Part shown: in pieces, positions 15,117 through 21,999 of the stretch
Position numbering within the stretch: position 1 is the stretch's first letter
Layout of the letters: every line of letters starts with the position of its first letter
Source: a virus
DNA: 41,408 nt
Virus record (IMG/VR): IMGVR_UViG_3300032163_000913
Span: 1 to 41,408 of that record
Reading direction: 5' to 3' (one strand)
The notes under the pieces: model-generated
The model's input: the letters and a program-made list of their open reading frames with translations, nothing else
Database searches by the model: none
What the model was told of the DNA's origin: nothing
Program-made: the position numbers and the translations under genes

Positions 15117-15530
15117 ATGAATATCGAAACCATCATCGGCCTCGTCGGAGTGACGCTGGCGATCACCGTTGGCGGGGTGATCGACGACCTGAGAGGATGG
15201 CTCGTTGGCTTCGCCGTGCCGTACAACCCACTAAGAGTGCTCGGTAACATGCTGTCATCGACGATGACCGTTGGGTTCTTTTGCGGAGTCTTGTGGGCAG
15301 CGTTTACCAGGCACGACCCGGCGCTGTCGGGCGGCTTGGTGGCTATGGCCTCGGCCGTTGCCGACGAAGGGCTCGCGCTGCTGCACGGCCTCGTCCGCAG
15401 GGTGATGCCGTTCAGGCCGCCGCAGCCGATGCCAATGCCTATCGAGGTCCCGGCCAAGACAAGGGCGCCCAAAAACGAGGACGAGGCTCATGCCGCGATG
15501 GATCGCAGGGATGCGGAGCGAGAAGGGTGA
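15117..15530 (+). CDS. Small membrane protein
   Basis: 137 residues; the ATG immediately follows the helicase stop. Residues 5-22 (TIIGLVGVTLAITVGGVI) and about 44-62 (NMLSSTMTVGFFCGVLWAAF) are likely membrane helices, with a weaker hydrophobic stretch near 71-90. The C-terminal ~40 residues are Pro-rich then acidic/charged (RPPQPMPMPIEVPAK, DEAHAAMDRRDAEREG), so probably cytoplasmic. A holin-like topology is possible, but the place in a replication operon argues against a simple lysis role; a membrane anchor for replication is another idea. Not assigned. Confidence 0.65.
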   Translation: MNIETIIGLVGVTLAITVGGVIDDLRGWLVGFAVPYNPLRVLGNMLSSTMTVGFFCGVLWAAFTRHDPALSGGLVAMASAVADEGLALLHGLVRRVMPFRPPQPMPMPIEVPAKTRAPKNEDEAHAAMDRRDAEREG

Positions 15531-15706
15531 GTGGGCCATCGCGTGGCGCGGTGATCCTCTCTGCGCTGCGGTGGCTTGTGCGGCGCGAGATGAGTCGTTT
15601 CCCGGCTCAGGACGATGGTGGCAGCGAGGTGCTACACGTCATTGACGCGGAGCTGGAGTTGGAGAAACAGGAGCGAGGAGAAGCAGATGACAGCAAGGAG
15701 AGCTAA
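15527..15706 (+). CDS. Short hypothetical protein
   Basis: 59 residues from GTG 15527, which overlaps the previous stop as GTGA and has GAGAAGG just upstream. The N-terminal ~25 residues contain a short amphipathic or hydrophobic helix (AVILSALRWLVRREM); the rest is acidic (HVIDAELELEKQERGEADDS). It overlaps the next gene's start by 20 bases. This coupling between two well-supported genes is the main reason to believe it. Confidence 0.55.
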   Translation: MSGPSRGAVILSALRWLVRREMSRFPAQDDGGSEVLHVIDAELELEKQERGEADDSKES

Positions 15707-16133
15707 AGGATTCCCGATCAGCCCCAGAGCGGATCTTGTGTTCGTGGCTGACTACGGTCAGCCGGACATGACGGAAGGCGGGCTCATGATCGGCGACAGT
15801 GGCACGGACTACTGGCGCTACAGAGCCAACGATTGGCGATTCGGGGAGGTGATCGCCATCGGCCCCGGTCCTTGGTCGGAGGACGGCAGTCGCCGACTGC
15901 CAATGCCTCGGATCGAAATCGGCGACGTGATCATGTTCAGCCGCAAGCACGGCACACGTCTGCCGGGAGACATGCGCTACAAGCATCCGCTGTACTCCAA
16001 GGGTCCCGCCGCCGACGGCTTGCTCATTCGCGTGCTCGATCCCATGAAGTGCCAGGCAGTCTGCGCCGACTTCAAGCCATGGTGGAACGTCCACCTGAGC
16101 CAGCTCGAACCGTCCAACACGATGACGGGCTGA
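15687..16133 (+). CDS. Second, divergent GroES-like protein
   Basis: 148 residues from ATG 15687 with a strong AGGAG site. It carries the Cpn10 outline: ISPRADLVFVADYG (first strand, in place of PLxDRVLV), a loop with EGGLMIGDSG, GEVIAIGPGPW, then IEIGDVIMFSRKHGT and the closing LLIRVLDP. It is longer than standard GroES owing to insertions at the mobile loop and after the core, plus a ~30-residue tail. Known: phages such as T4 and RB49 encode divergent co-chaperonins. Two GroES-type genes in one phage is unusual. It could alternatively be a GroES-fold protein with another role. Confidence 0.65.
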   Translation: MTARRAKGFPISPRADLVFVADYGQPDMTEGGLMIGDSGTDYWRYRANDWRFGEVIAIGPGPWSEDGSRRLPMPRIEIGDVIMFSRKHGTRLPGDMRYKHPLYSKGPAADGLLIRVLDPMKCQAVCADFKPWWNVHLSQLEPSNTMTG

Positions 16134-16134
16134 T

Positions 16135-17334
16135 ATGCAGGCCGACGAGCTGGCATCGCTGCTCCAGGGCGCGGGCGCAGAGCGTGTGCGCGTAATCTCT
16201 CACTCCAAGGTCTCGTGCGCGTGCCCGCTCGCGCGATGGACGCATCCCAAGGGAGCGGACAATCACCCGTCGTTTGTGGCCTTCACTGAGGGCAAGCACG
16301 GAGATCCGATCTACGCCTGCCAGGCGTGCCACGACGAAGGGTCGGTGCGCGACCTACTGCTGTTCCTCTGGAGCAAGGGCGTAGAGGTGTTCCACTGGAT
16401 CGAGGTGCTCGACGCTGGCAAGACGGTCACCAAGCAGGAGGTCGCCGAGGCAACGAAGCGATCCGAGCGGCTGCTGGCGAGCGCGGCCCGGTCTGATGTC
16501 CAGGGGTTCCGCGTGATGGCGCCAGTACCGGCGCCGCTCACTCCGATCGTCGAGCGGCTTGCCACGGACAGGCCGTGGTACGACTACAAGTGCCTGGCCG
16601 AGGCCGATGCTGTGCCGGAGATTCCATGGGCCGAGTACGAGCCCTACGTCGGCAACGTGCCGCAGTACGCCCTGGATCGCGGACTGACCGAGGAGACGTG
16701 TCGCGTGTGGGAGCTGGGACACGACGTCCAGGGCAAGCGCCTGCTCTTTCCGATTCGAGATCGCCGAGGGCGACTGATCACGATCTCAGGGCGGCTCTAC
16801 ACCAAGCGATGCCCGCGATGCGATGGCGGCTTTCGCACGGGCTGTGGACGGTGCGGGAAGCCGGAGGCCGATCATGCCGAGGGCGGCGACTGCGAGTTCA
16901 AATCCACCAGGCCGGTGTGCGAGAAGTGCGGACTCGGCGAGCCGCCGAAATACCTGCACCGCAAAGGGTTCCAGCGGAACTTCACGCTCTACGGCGAGCA
17001 CCGCGGCGACGACACCGACGGGCGCGTCTACGTGGTCGAGGGTCACTTGGACATGCTCAGGCTGTGGCAGGCCGGGTACAGGCCGGTCGTGGCCGTGCTC
17101 GGGACCGGGGTTGGCGAGGCGCAGATCGAGAAGATCGTAGCCAGGTGGTCGAAGGTCATTGTCGTGCCCGACGGTGACAAGGCCGGTCGAGACATGGGCG
17201 CTCGAATCAAGCACATGGTGGCCGATAGGATCGGCGTCACGGTCAAGGTCTTGCCGGAGGGCTCAGACCCCGGCGGAATGACCGATTTTGATCTGCAAGA
17301 GCTGCTCGGAAAGCCGCCTGCTCAGACCGCTTGA
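16135..17334 (+). CDS. DnaG-like DNA primase (zinc finger plus TOPRIM)
   Basis: 399 residues from ATG 16135. The N-terminal zinc-binding domain has CAC (C28, C30), HPSF and CQAC (C62, C65). The TOPRIM domain contains VYVVEGHLDML (about 299-309; Glu is the catalytic acid) and VVPDGDKAGRD (about 342-352; the DGD metal site). Between them is an extra cysteine-rich segment (CPRC, CGRC, CEKCG; about 223-275), probably a further zinc module. Known role: RNA primer synthesis at the fork, working with DnaB. It is shorter than bacterial DnaG (~600) because no C-terminal helicase-interaction domain is present. Confidence 0.9.
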   Translation: MQADELASLLQGAGAERVRVISHSKVSCACPLARWTHPKGADNHPSFVAFTEGKHGDPIYACQACHDEGSVRDLLLFLWSKGVEVFHWIEVLDAGKTVTKQEVAEATKRSERLLASAARSDVQGFRVMAPVPAPLTPIVERLATDRPWYDYKCLAEADAVPEIPWAEYEPYVGNVPQYALDRGLTEETCRVWELGHDVQGKRLLFPIRDRRGRLITISGRLYTKRCPRCDGGFRTGCGRCGKPEADHAEGGDCEFKSTRPVCEKCGLGEPPKYLHRKGFQRNFTLYGEHRGDDTDGRVYVVEGHLDMLRLWQAGYRPVVAVLGTGVGEAQIEKIVARWSKVIVVPDGDKAGRDMGARIKHMVADRIGVTVKVLPEGSDPGGMTDFDLQELLGKPPAQTA

Positions 17335-17359
17335 CAAAGGCTTGTGTCTGAGTGACAAG
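17331..17359 (+). promoter_or_regulatory. Possible TTGACA promoter for the SSB-like gene
   Basis: TTGACA at 17331-17336 (overlapping the primase stop) with a poor -10 (GACAAG, 17354-17359). A leader of about 60 nt with AGGAG before ATG 17428 would follow, unlike the leaderless members of the family. Confidence 0.4.
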
Positions 17360-17427
17360 TGCTGAACATTGGTTTGCCAAAGCAAACCTTCAAGTTGTTC
17401 CAAGGAACACAACACAGGAGATTCAAC

Positions 17428-18195
17428 ATGAGTTGGATGGGCACCGGATACAGTGGTCTCGACAAGGTTTACGAGGAGATGGGCGGCAAGGGCGGACCTC
17501 GCCGCGTGTGGGTTCCGCCGGGGAAGACGACCAGGTTTATGTTCCTGGATGACGACCCGTCGAAGTTCTTCGAGCATCAGTTCTTCTACAACGGCAACTG
17601 GCGCAACTGGGAGCCGTGCATCGTGCGCAACAAGATCGGTCCGAGCTGCCCGATCTGTGATGCATCCGACAAGAACTACGCCGCATACGTCGGCCTGCAC
17701 ACCGTCATCAACATGACGCCGTGGTTCACGAAGAAGGACGTGGAGGTCTGCTTCAGTCGCGAAATCTTCGCGGCTCGACTCGGCAGCGACGAGAAGCCGG
17801 GCGTGCTCAAGAAGCTGAAGAAGCTCTCCGAGAAGTACGGCCGACTGCGCGGACTGGTGTTCGACATCGAGCGCCCGGGCAAGAAGACCGAGGTCTGCGG
17901 TAGCGAGTTTGAGCTGGTCGAGCAGATCGATCCGAAGGGCATCCGCGAGTATGCGACGGCGCAGCTCAAGGATTACATCGATCGCACGAACAAGAAGGCG
18001 ACGCAGGACAAGCAGCTCACGATGGAGCAGCAGTGGAAGCGCAACCCGTGGGAGCCGTACAACTTCGAGGAGGTTATCAAGCCTCGATCGTATGAGGAGC
18101 TGAAGGGAATGTTCGCCCGCGGCGGCGGCAAAGGCGGCGGCGACGACGACGAAGGCGGCGGCACCGGCACCGGCGACGACGAGATGCCCTACTGA
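17428..18195 (+). CDS. Phage single-stranded DNA-binding protein (gp32-like)
   Basis: 255 residues from ATG 17428, chosen for the AGGAGA site; the frame is open 23 codons further upstream without a good start signal. It opens SWMGTGYSGLDKVYEEMG, then a beta core with RFMFLDDDPSKFFEHQFF and an internal zinc-like site (C64, C74, C77 in CIVRNK and CPICDAS). The C-terminus is Gly/Asp-rich and ends GDDEMPY, closely like the DDDIPF acidic tip of bacterial SSB that recruits partners. Position between primase and recombination genes fits. Inferred: coats single-stranded DNA at forks and during RecA recombination. Confidence 0.75.
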   Translation: MSWMGTGYSGLDKVYEEMGGKGGPRRVWVPPGKTTRFMFLDDDPSKFFEHQFFYNGNWRNWEPCIVRNKIGPSCPICDASDKNYAAYVGLHTVINMTPWFTKKDVEVCFSREIFAARLGSDEKPGVLKKLKKLSEKYGRLRGLVFDIERPGKKTEVCGSEFELVEQIDPKGIREYATAQLKDYIDRTNKKATQDKQLTMEQQWKRNPWEPYNFEEVIKPRSYEELKGMFARGGGKGGGDDDEGGGTGTGDDEMPY

Positions 18196-18203
18196 CGAAA
18201 CGC

Positions 18204-18233
18204 TTGTTGCATCAGTAGAGTGATCGCGATATA
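18204..18233 (+). promoter_or_regulatory. Putative promoter with short leader for the nuclease gene
   Basis: TTGTTG (18204-18209), 18-bp spacer, GATATA (18228-18233), then ATG at 18243, nine bases after the -10. Same geometry as the leaderless promoters. Confidence 0.48.
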
Positions 18234-18242
18234 TCGGCGCCC

Positions 18243-18833
18243 ATGGGTTGGTCGCACGGTAATCGCTGGACACAGGAAATGGTTCGCGTCGCATTGACGG
18301 AGCACGTGGGGAGACTAGGTCGCATGCCGTCGATTGGTGAAATGAGGGCGGCGGGCCAGGGTGCGCTGGCGATGGCCGCTTCGCGTAGCGGTGGGATGCG
18401 AGCCTGGGCGGCCAGGCTTGGCGTTGAGCAGAAGGGCACAGAGACCCATCGAGGCCAGAAGTGGGAGCGCCATGAGGCGGCCTTCTTCTCCTCGATGGGG
18501 CTCTCCGTGGTGCCGCAGACCGCCAAGGCTCCATTCGATCTGCTGGTGAACGGGCATCGAGTCGATGTGAAGTCATCGACGTTCCGGGACTATGGGTATG
18601 TCACCGGGTATCTGTTCAACGGCCTGAAGAACGGATCTGATAGCGACTTCTTCGACTTTGTGTGCGTGGAAGGAGGCTTGGTTCTTCATCGTTTCATCAT
18701 TCCGTCGGCCATTGCCTGTACTCGTTCTTTGACGATCACGCAGAGCAGTATCGACGGCATCGGTAAGCGGAAGAAGTGGTTCGGGTTCAAGGACGCTACG
18801 GCGCTTCTTTTGGAGACACGGGCAGTTCGATGA
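18243..18833 (+). CDS. PD-(D/E)XK nuclease with N-terminal DNA-binding-type domain
   Basis: 196 residues from ATG 18243. The N-terminal ~60 residues (HVGRLGRMPSIGEMRAAG, AASRSGGMRAWAARLGV) resemble the helical repeat associated with some endonucleases, in which a MPS...E...G...GG...WA..LG pattern is typical. The nuclease core follows: WERHEAAFFSSMG, APFDLLVNGHRVDVKSS (Asp and the Asp-Val-Lys of PD-(D/E)XK). It may be a free-standing homing endonuclease (compare the PD-(D/E)XK type of I-Ssp6803I) or a resolvase/repair nuclease. Its own promoter and location next to an intein-bearing helicase favour a selfish or accessory gene. Substrate unknown. Confidence 0.65.
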   Translation: MGWSHGNRWTQEMVRVALTEHVGRLGRMPSIGEMRAAGQGALAMAASRSGGMRAWAARLGVEQKGTETHRGQKWERHEAAFFSSMGLSVVPQTAKAPFDLLVNGHRVDVKSSTFRDYGYVTGYLFNGLKNGSDSDFFDFVCVEGGLVLHRFIIPSAIACTRSLTITQSSIDGIGKRKKWFGFKDATALLLETRAVR

Positions 18834-19024
18834 AGCTCTGGATAACAACTCTGCTGCGATGGCGGCGAAGGTTCGCCCACGACCGGCTCGGCTGGCCGGT
18901 CGTCACGCCAGGTCAGGCGATCGGGTTCGACGGGTGTTCGCACATGACGAGATGCGAGGAGTGCAGCGCCCGCGTGCTGCAAGATAGCAACGGAGATTGG
19001 TTTCACGTGGCGGAGCAATGCTAG
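18830..19024 (+). CDS. Small Cys-containing hypothetical protein
   Basis: 64 residues. ATG 18830 overlaps the stop of the nuclease gene (ATGA), so the two are coupled. The basic N-terminus (KLWITTLLRWRRRFAHDR) is followed by a possible zinc site: HMTRCEECSARV (H, C-x2-C) and HVAEQC at the very end (H-x4-C). Such a C2H/C2HC layout often binds DNA. No family recognised. A structured 104-base gap follows. Confidence 0.6.
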   Translation: MKLWITTLLRWRRRFAHDRLGWPVVTPGQAIGFDGCSHMTRCEECSARVLQDSNGDWFHVAEQC

Positions 19025-19034
19025 TCTCCGCTGG

Positions 19035-19104
19035 CGCACCTACGCGGCCGAAGCGGCGGCGGTTTACCCCCCTAGATCGCCTCAACATGCGGCCCGTAGG
19101 TGCG
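19035..19104 (+). repeat. Long inverted repeat in the gap before the UvsW-like helicase
   Basis: The left arm CGCACCTACGCGGCCG (19035-19050) and the right arm GCGGCCCGTAGGTGCG (19089-19104) pair over about 14 positions with one mismatch/bulge; the loop of ~38 nt contains a C6 run. The right arm is followed by TCTTTCAATTT. It may be a terminator for the nuclease operon or a structured leader of the helicase gene at 19128. Confidence 0.5.
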
Positions 19105-19127
19105 TCTTTCAATTTGGTCGATCGATC

Positions 19128-21956
19128 ATGAGGGTTCGCGTGTCCGGGCTGGTCTGGGTGCCGAAGGCAGAGCTGGGAAACAGCCTGGCCCAGCTCAAGA
19201 AGGCGCTGACCATCGTGCCGAGAAAGTCGGCGTACGCGGATAGCGAGCCGCCGACGCCGGTACCGTGCTGGGCGGAGACGCTCGATGAGTTCGGGTTGCC
19301 GAGGGACTACTTTTTTGGGAGCGCCAAACAGCAGCACGACATCGTTTGGGAGCTGTCCGAGGGCAGCCCAATATCGATCCAAAGCAACCTGCGACAGACG
19401 GGCGACTACGCCGAGCAGGCGCTCGCGCTGGATACGCTGGAGGCATGGTTTCGCGGCTTCGATACCGCGGCCGATCCTATTTCCGCCGGTCTGCATCTTG
19501 GGGCCATCCTCCAGGCTGATCCTGGATTCGGAAAGACCGCGTCCGCCCTGGAGCTGGCGCGCAGGCTCGGGCGCACGACCCTGATCATCGTCCACAAGGA
19601 GTTCTTGCTGACGCAGTGGCAGCGACGCATCGAAGCGTTCTTTCCGGACGCCAAGATCGGAATCGTGCGAGAGGACGTGTGCGACTTCGAGGGCAAGGAC
19701 ATCGTGCTGGCGATGGTGCAGTCGCTGGCGCTCGAAGGGGCAGATGGCAAGCAGCGGTATCCGCTGGCGTTATACAGGCACTTCGGGCTGATCGTGATCG
19801 ATGAGTGCTTCGTTGCCGGAACCATGGTCGAGACGCCCGGTGGGCCACGGCCGATAGAGGGCATTCGGCCAGGAGACGCTGTCCTAAACGCCGTGGGGCT
19901 AGGTAGCGTTGACCGGGTTACGACCAAGCGCGTCGCCGTGGACCGGCTTGTCGTGGTTCGCGTTGACGACGGCAGCGAGTTCGTTTGCACGGATGAGCAT
20001 CCGTGGCTGACCCCGCACGGGTGGACGAAGGCCGCAGAGCTTACTCCTGGGGACGCGCTCGTTGCATTCTCCGAGAGCACTGATACCATGTCAAGACATG
20101 GATATAGCATGCGAGGTGTGCGGGACCCCTTGCAACCCGAGGCTCGACCGGCGTCCAAGGTTCTGCTCGCAGCGATGCTGCGGGTTGGCCAAGGCGAAGC
20201 GGCAGAGGCCATGCGAGGCGTGCGGTCAAGAGGTTGCGAGGAAGGGGAATCGGTTCTGTTCCGTTGTCTGTCAGAGGAGCTGTCACCAGCGGTTCATGGG
20301 AACGCCGGAGATGCGAGCGCGGATGTCAGAGAACGCGAGGCGCCAGCACGCGAAAGACCCAGGTCTTGCAAGGAGATCGTCGGAGCGCATGGTCACGCAG
20401 AACCCAATGGCAGATCAGGCGACCAGGAGGCTTGTGTCGAGCAAGCTCAAGGCAATGAAGTATCGCCCGGTGAGCCGAGGCGGGAACGGGCGCGGTCTTA
20501 CGGTTCCTCAGCAAGCTCTGTTGGAGGCGCTGGGCCACGGCTGGGCGCCGGAACTGGCGGTTCCAACCAAGATGTCGCGGGGGAGCGGCTATCCGACGTC
20601 CTACAGGCTGGATTTGGGGAACACGGCGCTGAGACTCGGGATCGAGGTGGACGGGCCCTCGCACGACAGCCCGAGAGCGAGAGCGAAGGATGGGAAAAAG
20701 AGCGCACTGCTGGCCACGCTCGGGTGGCGAGTGTTGCGCGTGCGGAACGAAGCGATCTTGAGCGACGCGGCATCCGCGTTGGCGACGATTCGCGCGTGGA
20801 TGTCTTCAACCTGAGCGTCTCCGGTCATCCGTCGTATGTGTTGGCGAATGGCTTGGTGGTGCACAACTGTCACCGCATCGGCGCTCTCACGTGGAGCCAG
20901 GTGCCGAAGATGTTCTCGGCGAAGTGGTTGCTCGGGCTGACCGCGACGCCGAGGCGCCGAGATGGGGCGGACAAGGTGTTCTGGTGGAACATCGGCCAGA
21001 TCCGGTACGCGGCCAAGACCAAGCGGCCGATCCTCGGCGTGCGCATGGTGATGGCGAACGTGTCGGGCCCGGACATCCTGCGCAGGGACGTCTCGCCGAG
21101 CATTATCGTCAACGTCCTGGCCAAGCTGTCTGGGCGTAACCGGATCATTGTGCAGGAGATCATCGGGGCGCTGAAGTCGCCGTCCGGGCGCAAGATCATG
21201 GTGCTGAGCGAGCGGCTTGAGCACCTCCGGGAGCTGGACTCCTTGCTGCGAAAGGAAGCGGACAGGGCCGGGATCGAGGTCTCAACCGGGTTCTATACGG
21301 GCGAGTGGTTCACCGGCGATCGCAGCGAGAAGCTCGCGCAAGGCCATTGGGACATGAGCAACGGCGGTCGCAAGAAGGCGGAGGCGGCAATCTACACGTC
21401 TCTCTCCAGGCGGAAGCTGGAGCCGGGCGAGGACAGGGCCGTGGACAAGGATCAGGACGGGACGAAAGTGATCGTCTTCAACGGCGGCGAGCGGATACCG
21501 CTGAGCGATTTGCCCGAGCAGGCGCTGTACTCCCTCGCGCGCAGCTATGACATCAAGCAGAAGGTGACCGAGAAGAAGCGCCGCAGGACCGAGGAGGAGC
21601 TGGCCGAGGCCGAGCGAGCCCGCGTGATCTGGGCCACGTATCAGATGACTTCTGAAGGCATCGACATCCCGGCGGTGGACACGATCGGGTTCGCGACTCC
21701 AATCAGCGACGTCGAGCAGTCATACGGCCGCGGTCGGCGCGTCTGTGTGCCCGTGGCGCACGGCGGCGACAAGACGCCGGAGGCATGTACGCGACTGTGT
21801 TCTTGGCGTGCGGCGACCTGCGTCGGCAAGCCGGTGGGACTGGCGTTTGATGTGGTAGACGTACAAGTCCCACTCGCGACCAGGCGCAGCAAGTACCGGC
21901 GGGAGTTCTACGAGAGCGTAGGGGCTCGCGTCGTAGATATTGACACTCGCAAATAA
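19128..21956 (+). CDS. UvsW-like superfamily 2 helicase interrupted by an intein
   Basis: 942 residues from ATG 19128; about 588 after removal of the intein (227-580). Walker A is ADPGFGKTASAL (about 130-141); motif Ia is LIIVHKEFLLTQW. Motif II is VIDE/CHRIG, split by the intein exactly between Glu226 and Cys581 of the DECH box. Motif III is LGLTATPRRRDG, and motif VI QSYGRGRRVC near the end. Known role of UvsW-type helicases: branch migration, fork regression and control of recombination-dependent replication. The frame is continuously open through the intein and the overlapping endonuclease gene. It is inactive until spliced, since the DECH box is broken. Confidence 0.88.
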   Translation: MRVRVSGLVWVPKAELGNSLAQLKKALTIVPRKSAYADSEPPTPVPCWAETLDEFGLPRDYFFGSAKQQHDIVWELSEGSPISIQSNLRQTGDYAEQALALDTLEAWFRGFDTAADPISAGLHLGAILQADPGFGKTASALELARRLGRTTLIIVHKEFLLTQWQRRIEAFFPDAKIGIVREDVCDFEGKDIVLAMVQSLALEGADGKQRYPLALYRHFGLIVIDECFVAGTMVETPGGPRPIEGIRPGDAVLNAVGLGSVDRVTTKRVAVDRLVVVRVDDGSEFVCTDEHPWLTPHGWTKAAELTPGDALVAFSESTDTMSRHGYSMRGVRDPLQPEARPASKVLLAAMLRVGQGEAAEAMRGVRSRGCEEGESVLFRCLSEELSPAVHGNAGDASADVREREAPARERPRSCKEIVGAHGHAEPNGRSGDQEACVEQAQGNEVSPGEPRRERARSYGSSASSVGGAGPRLGAGTGGSNQDVAGERLSDVLQAGFGEHGAETRDRGGRALARQPESESEGWEKERTAGHARVASVARAERSDLERRGIRVGDDSRVDVFNLSVSGHPSYVLANGLVVHNCHRIGALTWSQVPKMFSAKWLLGLTATPRRRDGADKVFWWNIGQIRYAAKTKRPILGVRMVMANVSGPDILRRDVSPSIIVNVLAKLSGRNRIIVQEIIGALKSPSGRKIMVLSERLEHLRELDSLLRKEADRAGIEVSTGFYTGEWFTGDRSEKLAQGHWDMSNGGRKKAEAAIYTSLSRRKLEPGEDRAVDKDQDGTKVIVFNGGERIPLSDLPEQALYSLARSYDIKQKVTEKKRRRTEEELAEAERARVIWATYQMTSEGIDIPAVDTIGFATPISDVEQSYGRGRRVCVPVAHGGDKTPEACTRLCSWRAATCVGKPVGLAFDVVDVQVPLATRRSKYRREFYESVGARVVDIDTRK
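20062..20089 (+). promoter_or_regulatory. Putative promoter inside the intein for the nested endonuclease
   Basis: TTGCAT (20062-20067), 16-bp spacer, TACCAT (20084-20089), then ATG at 20098 eight bases later. The -35-to-start distance (36) and short leader match the TTGACA-type promoters at 1626, 2201 and 11251. It overlaps codons at the end of the intein N-terminal half. Confidence 0.5.
20098..20814 (+). CDS. Zinc-finger Vsr/DUF559-like homing endonuclease nested in intein
   Basis: 238 residues from ATG 20098, in the +1 frame relative to the intein that contains it. Two Cys clusters open it (CEVCGTPC...FCSQRCC and CEACGQEV...FCSVVC). A NUMOD-like helical linker follows (MGTPEMRARMSENARRQ, then NPMADQATRR). 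Next come GGNGRGLTVPQQALLEALG and GSGYPTSYRLDLGN, and the nuclease core IEVDGPSH (182-189) with DGKKSALL and LGWRVLRVRN (208-217). This is the Vsr/DUF559-type PD-(D/E)XK core seen in phage homing endonucleases. Third codon positions are G/C-rich in this frame, not in the intein frame. The stop TGA lies inside the intein's final splicing block. Predicted role: homing of the intein. Confidence 0.85.
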   Translation: MDIACEVCGTPCNPRLDRRPRFCSQRCCGLAKAKRQRPCEACGQEVARKGNRFCSVVCQRSCHQRFMGTPEMRARMSENARRQHAKDPGLARRSSERMVTQNPMADQATRRLVSSKLKAMKYRPVSRGGNGRGLTVPQQALLEALGHGWAPELAVPTKMSRGSGYPTSYRLDLGNTALRLGIEVDGPSHDSPRARAKDGKKSALLATLGWRVLRVRNEAILSDAASALATIRAWMSST

Positions 21957-21967
21957 TGATGTAAGTT
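21940..21967 (+). promoter_or_regulatory. Possible TTGACA promoter for the MerR-type gene
   Basis: TTGACA at 21940-21945 and a weak TAAGTT at 21962-21967 (16-bp spacer), overlapping the end of the helicase gene. The next start is ATG 22000, with GAGAGG upstream, so this unit would have a ~25-nt leader. Confidence 0.4.
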
Positions 21968-21999
21968 GGTGGGTAACAGCCAGATTGAGAGGTCGAGTG

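Larger units (their letters stand above)
19806..20867 (+). mobile_element. Intein in the DECH box, with an out-of-frame endonuclease inside
   Basis: Precursor residues 227-580. The N-terminal splicing half is clear: CFVAGTMVETPGG (block A), VLNAVGLGSV, then VCTDEHPWLTPHGW and LTPGDALV (block B). The C-terminal half is DVFNLSVSGHPSYVL and GLVVHN (residues 557-580), followed by Cys+1. Residues about 318-556 match no intein or endonuclease domain and have random-looking composition (Arg/Gly/Ser/Glu). That segment coincides with a complete endonuclease gene in another frame (20098-20814). The intein reading frame contains no stop. Confidence 0.9.

Noticed and set aside
20098-20814. Idea that the out-of-frame endonuclease results from a simple single-base sequencing error in an in-frame intein endonuclease
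   Set aside because: Restoring an in-frame fusion would need two compensating indels, and the nested gene has its own start, stop and promoter-like sequence. A read check would still be sensible.
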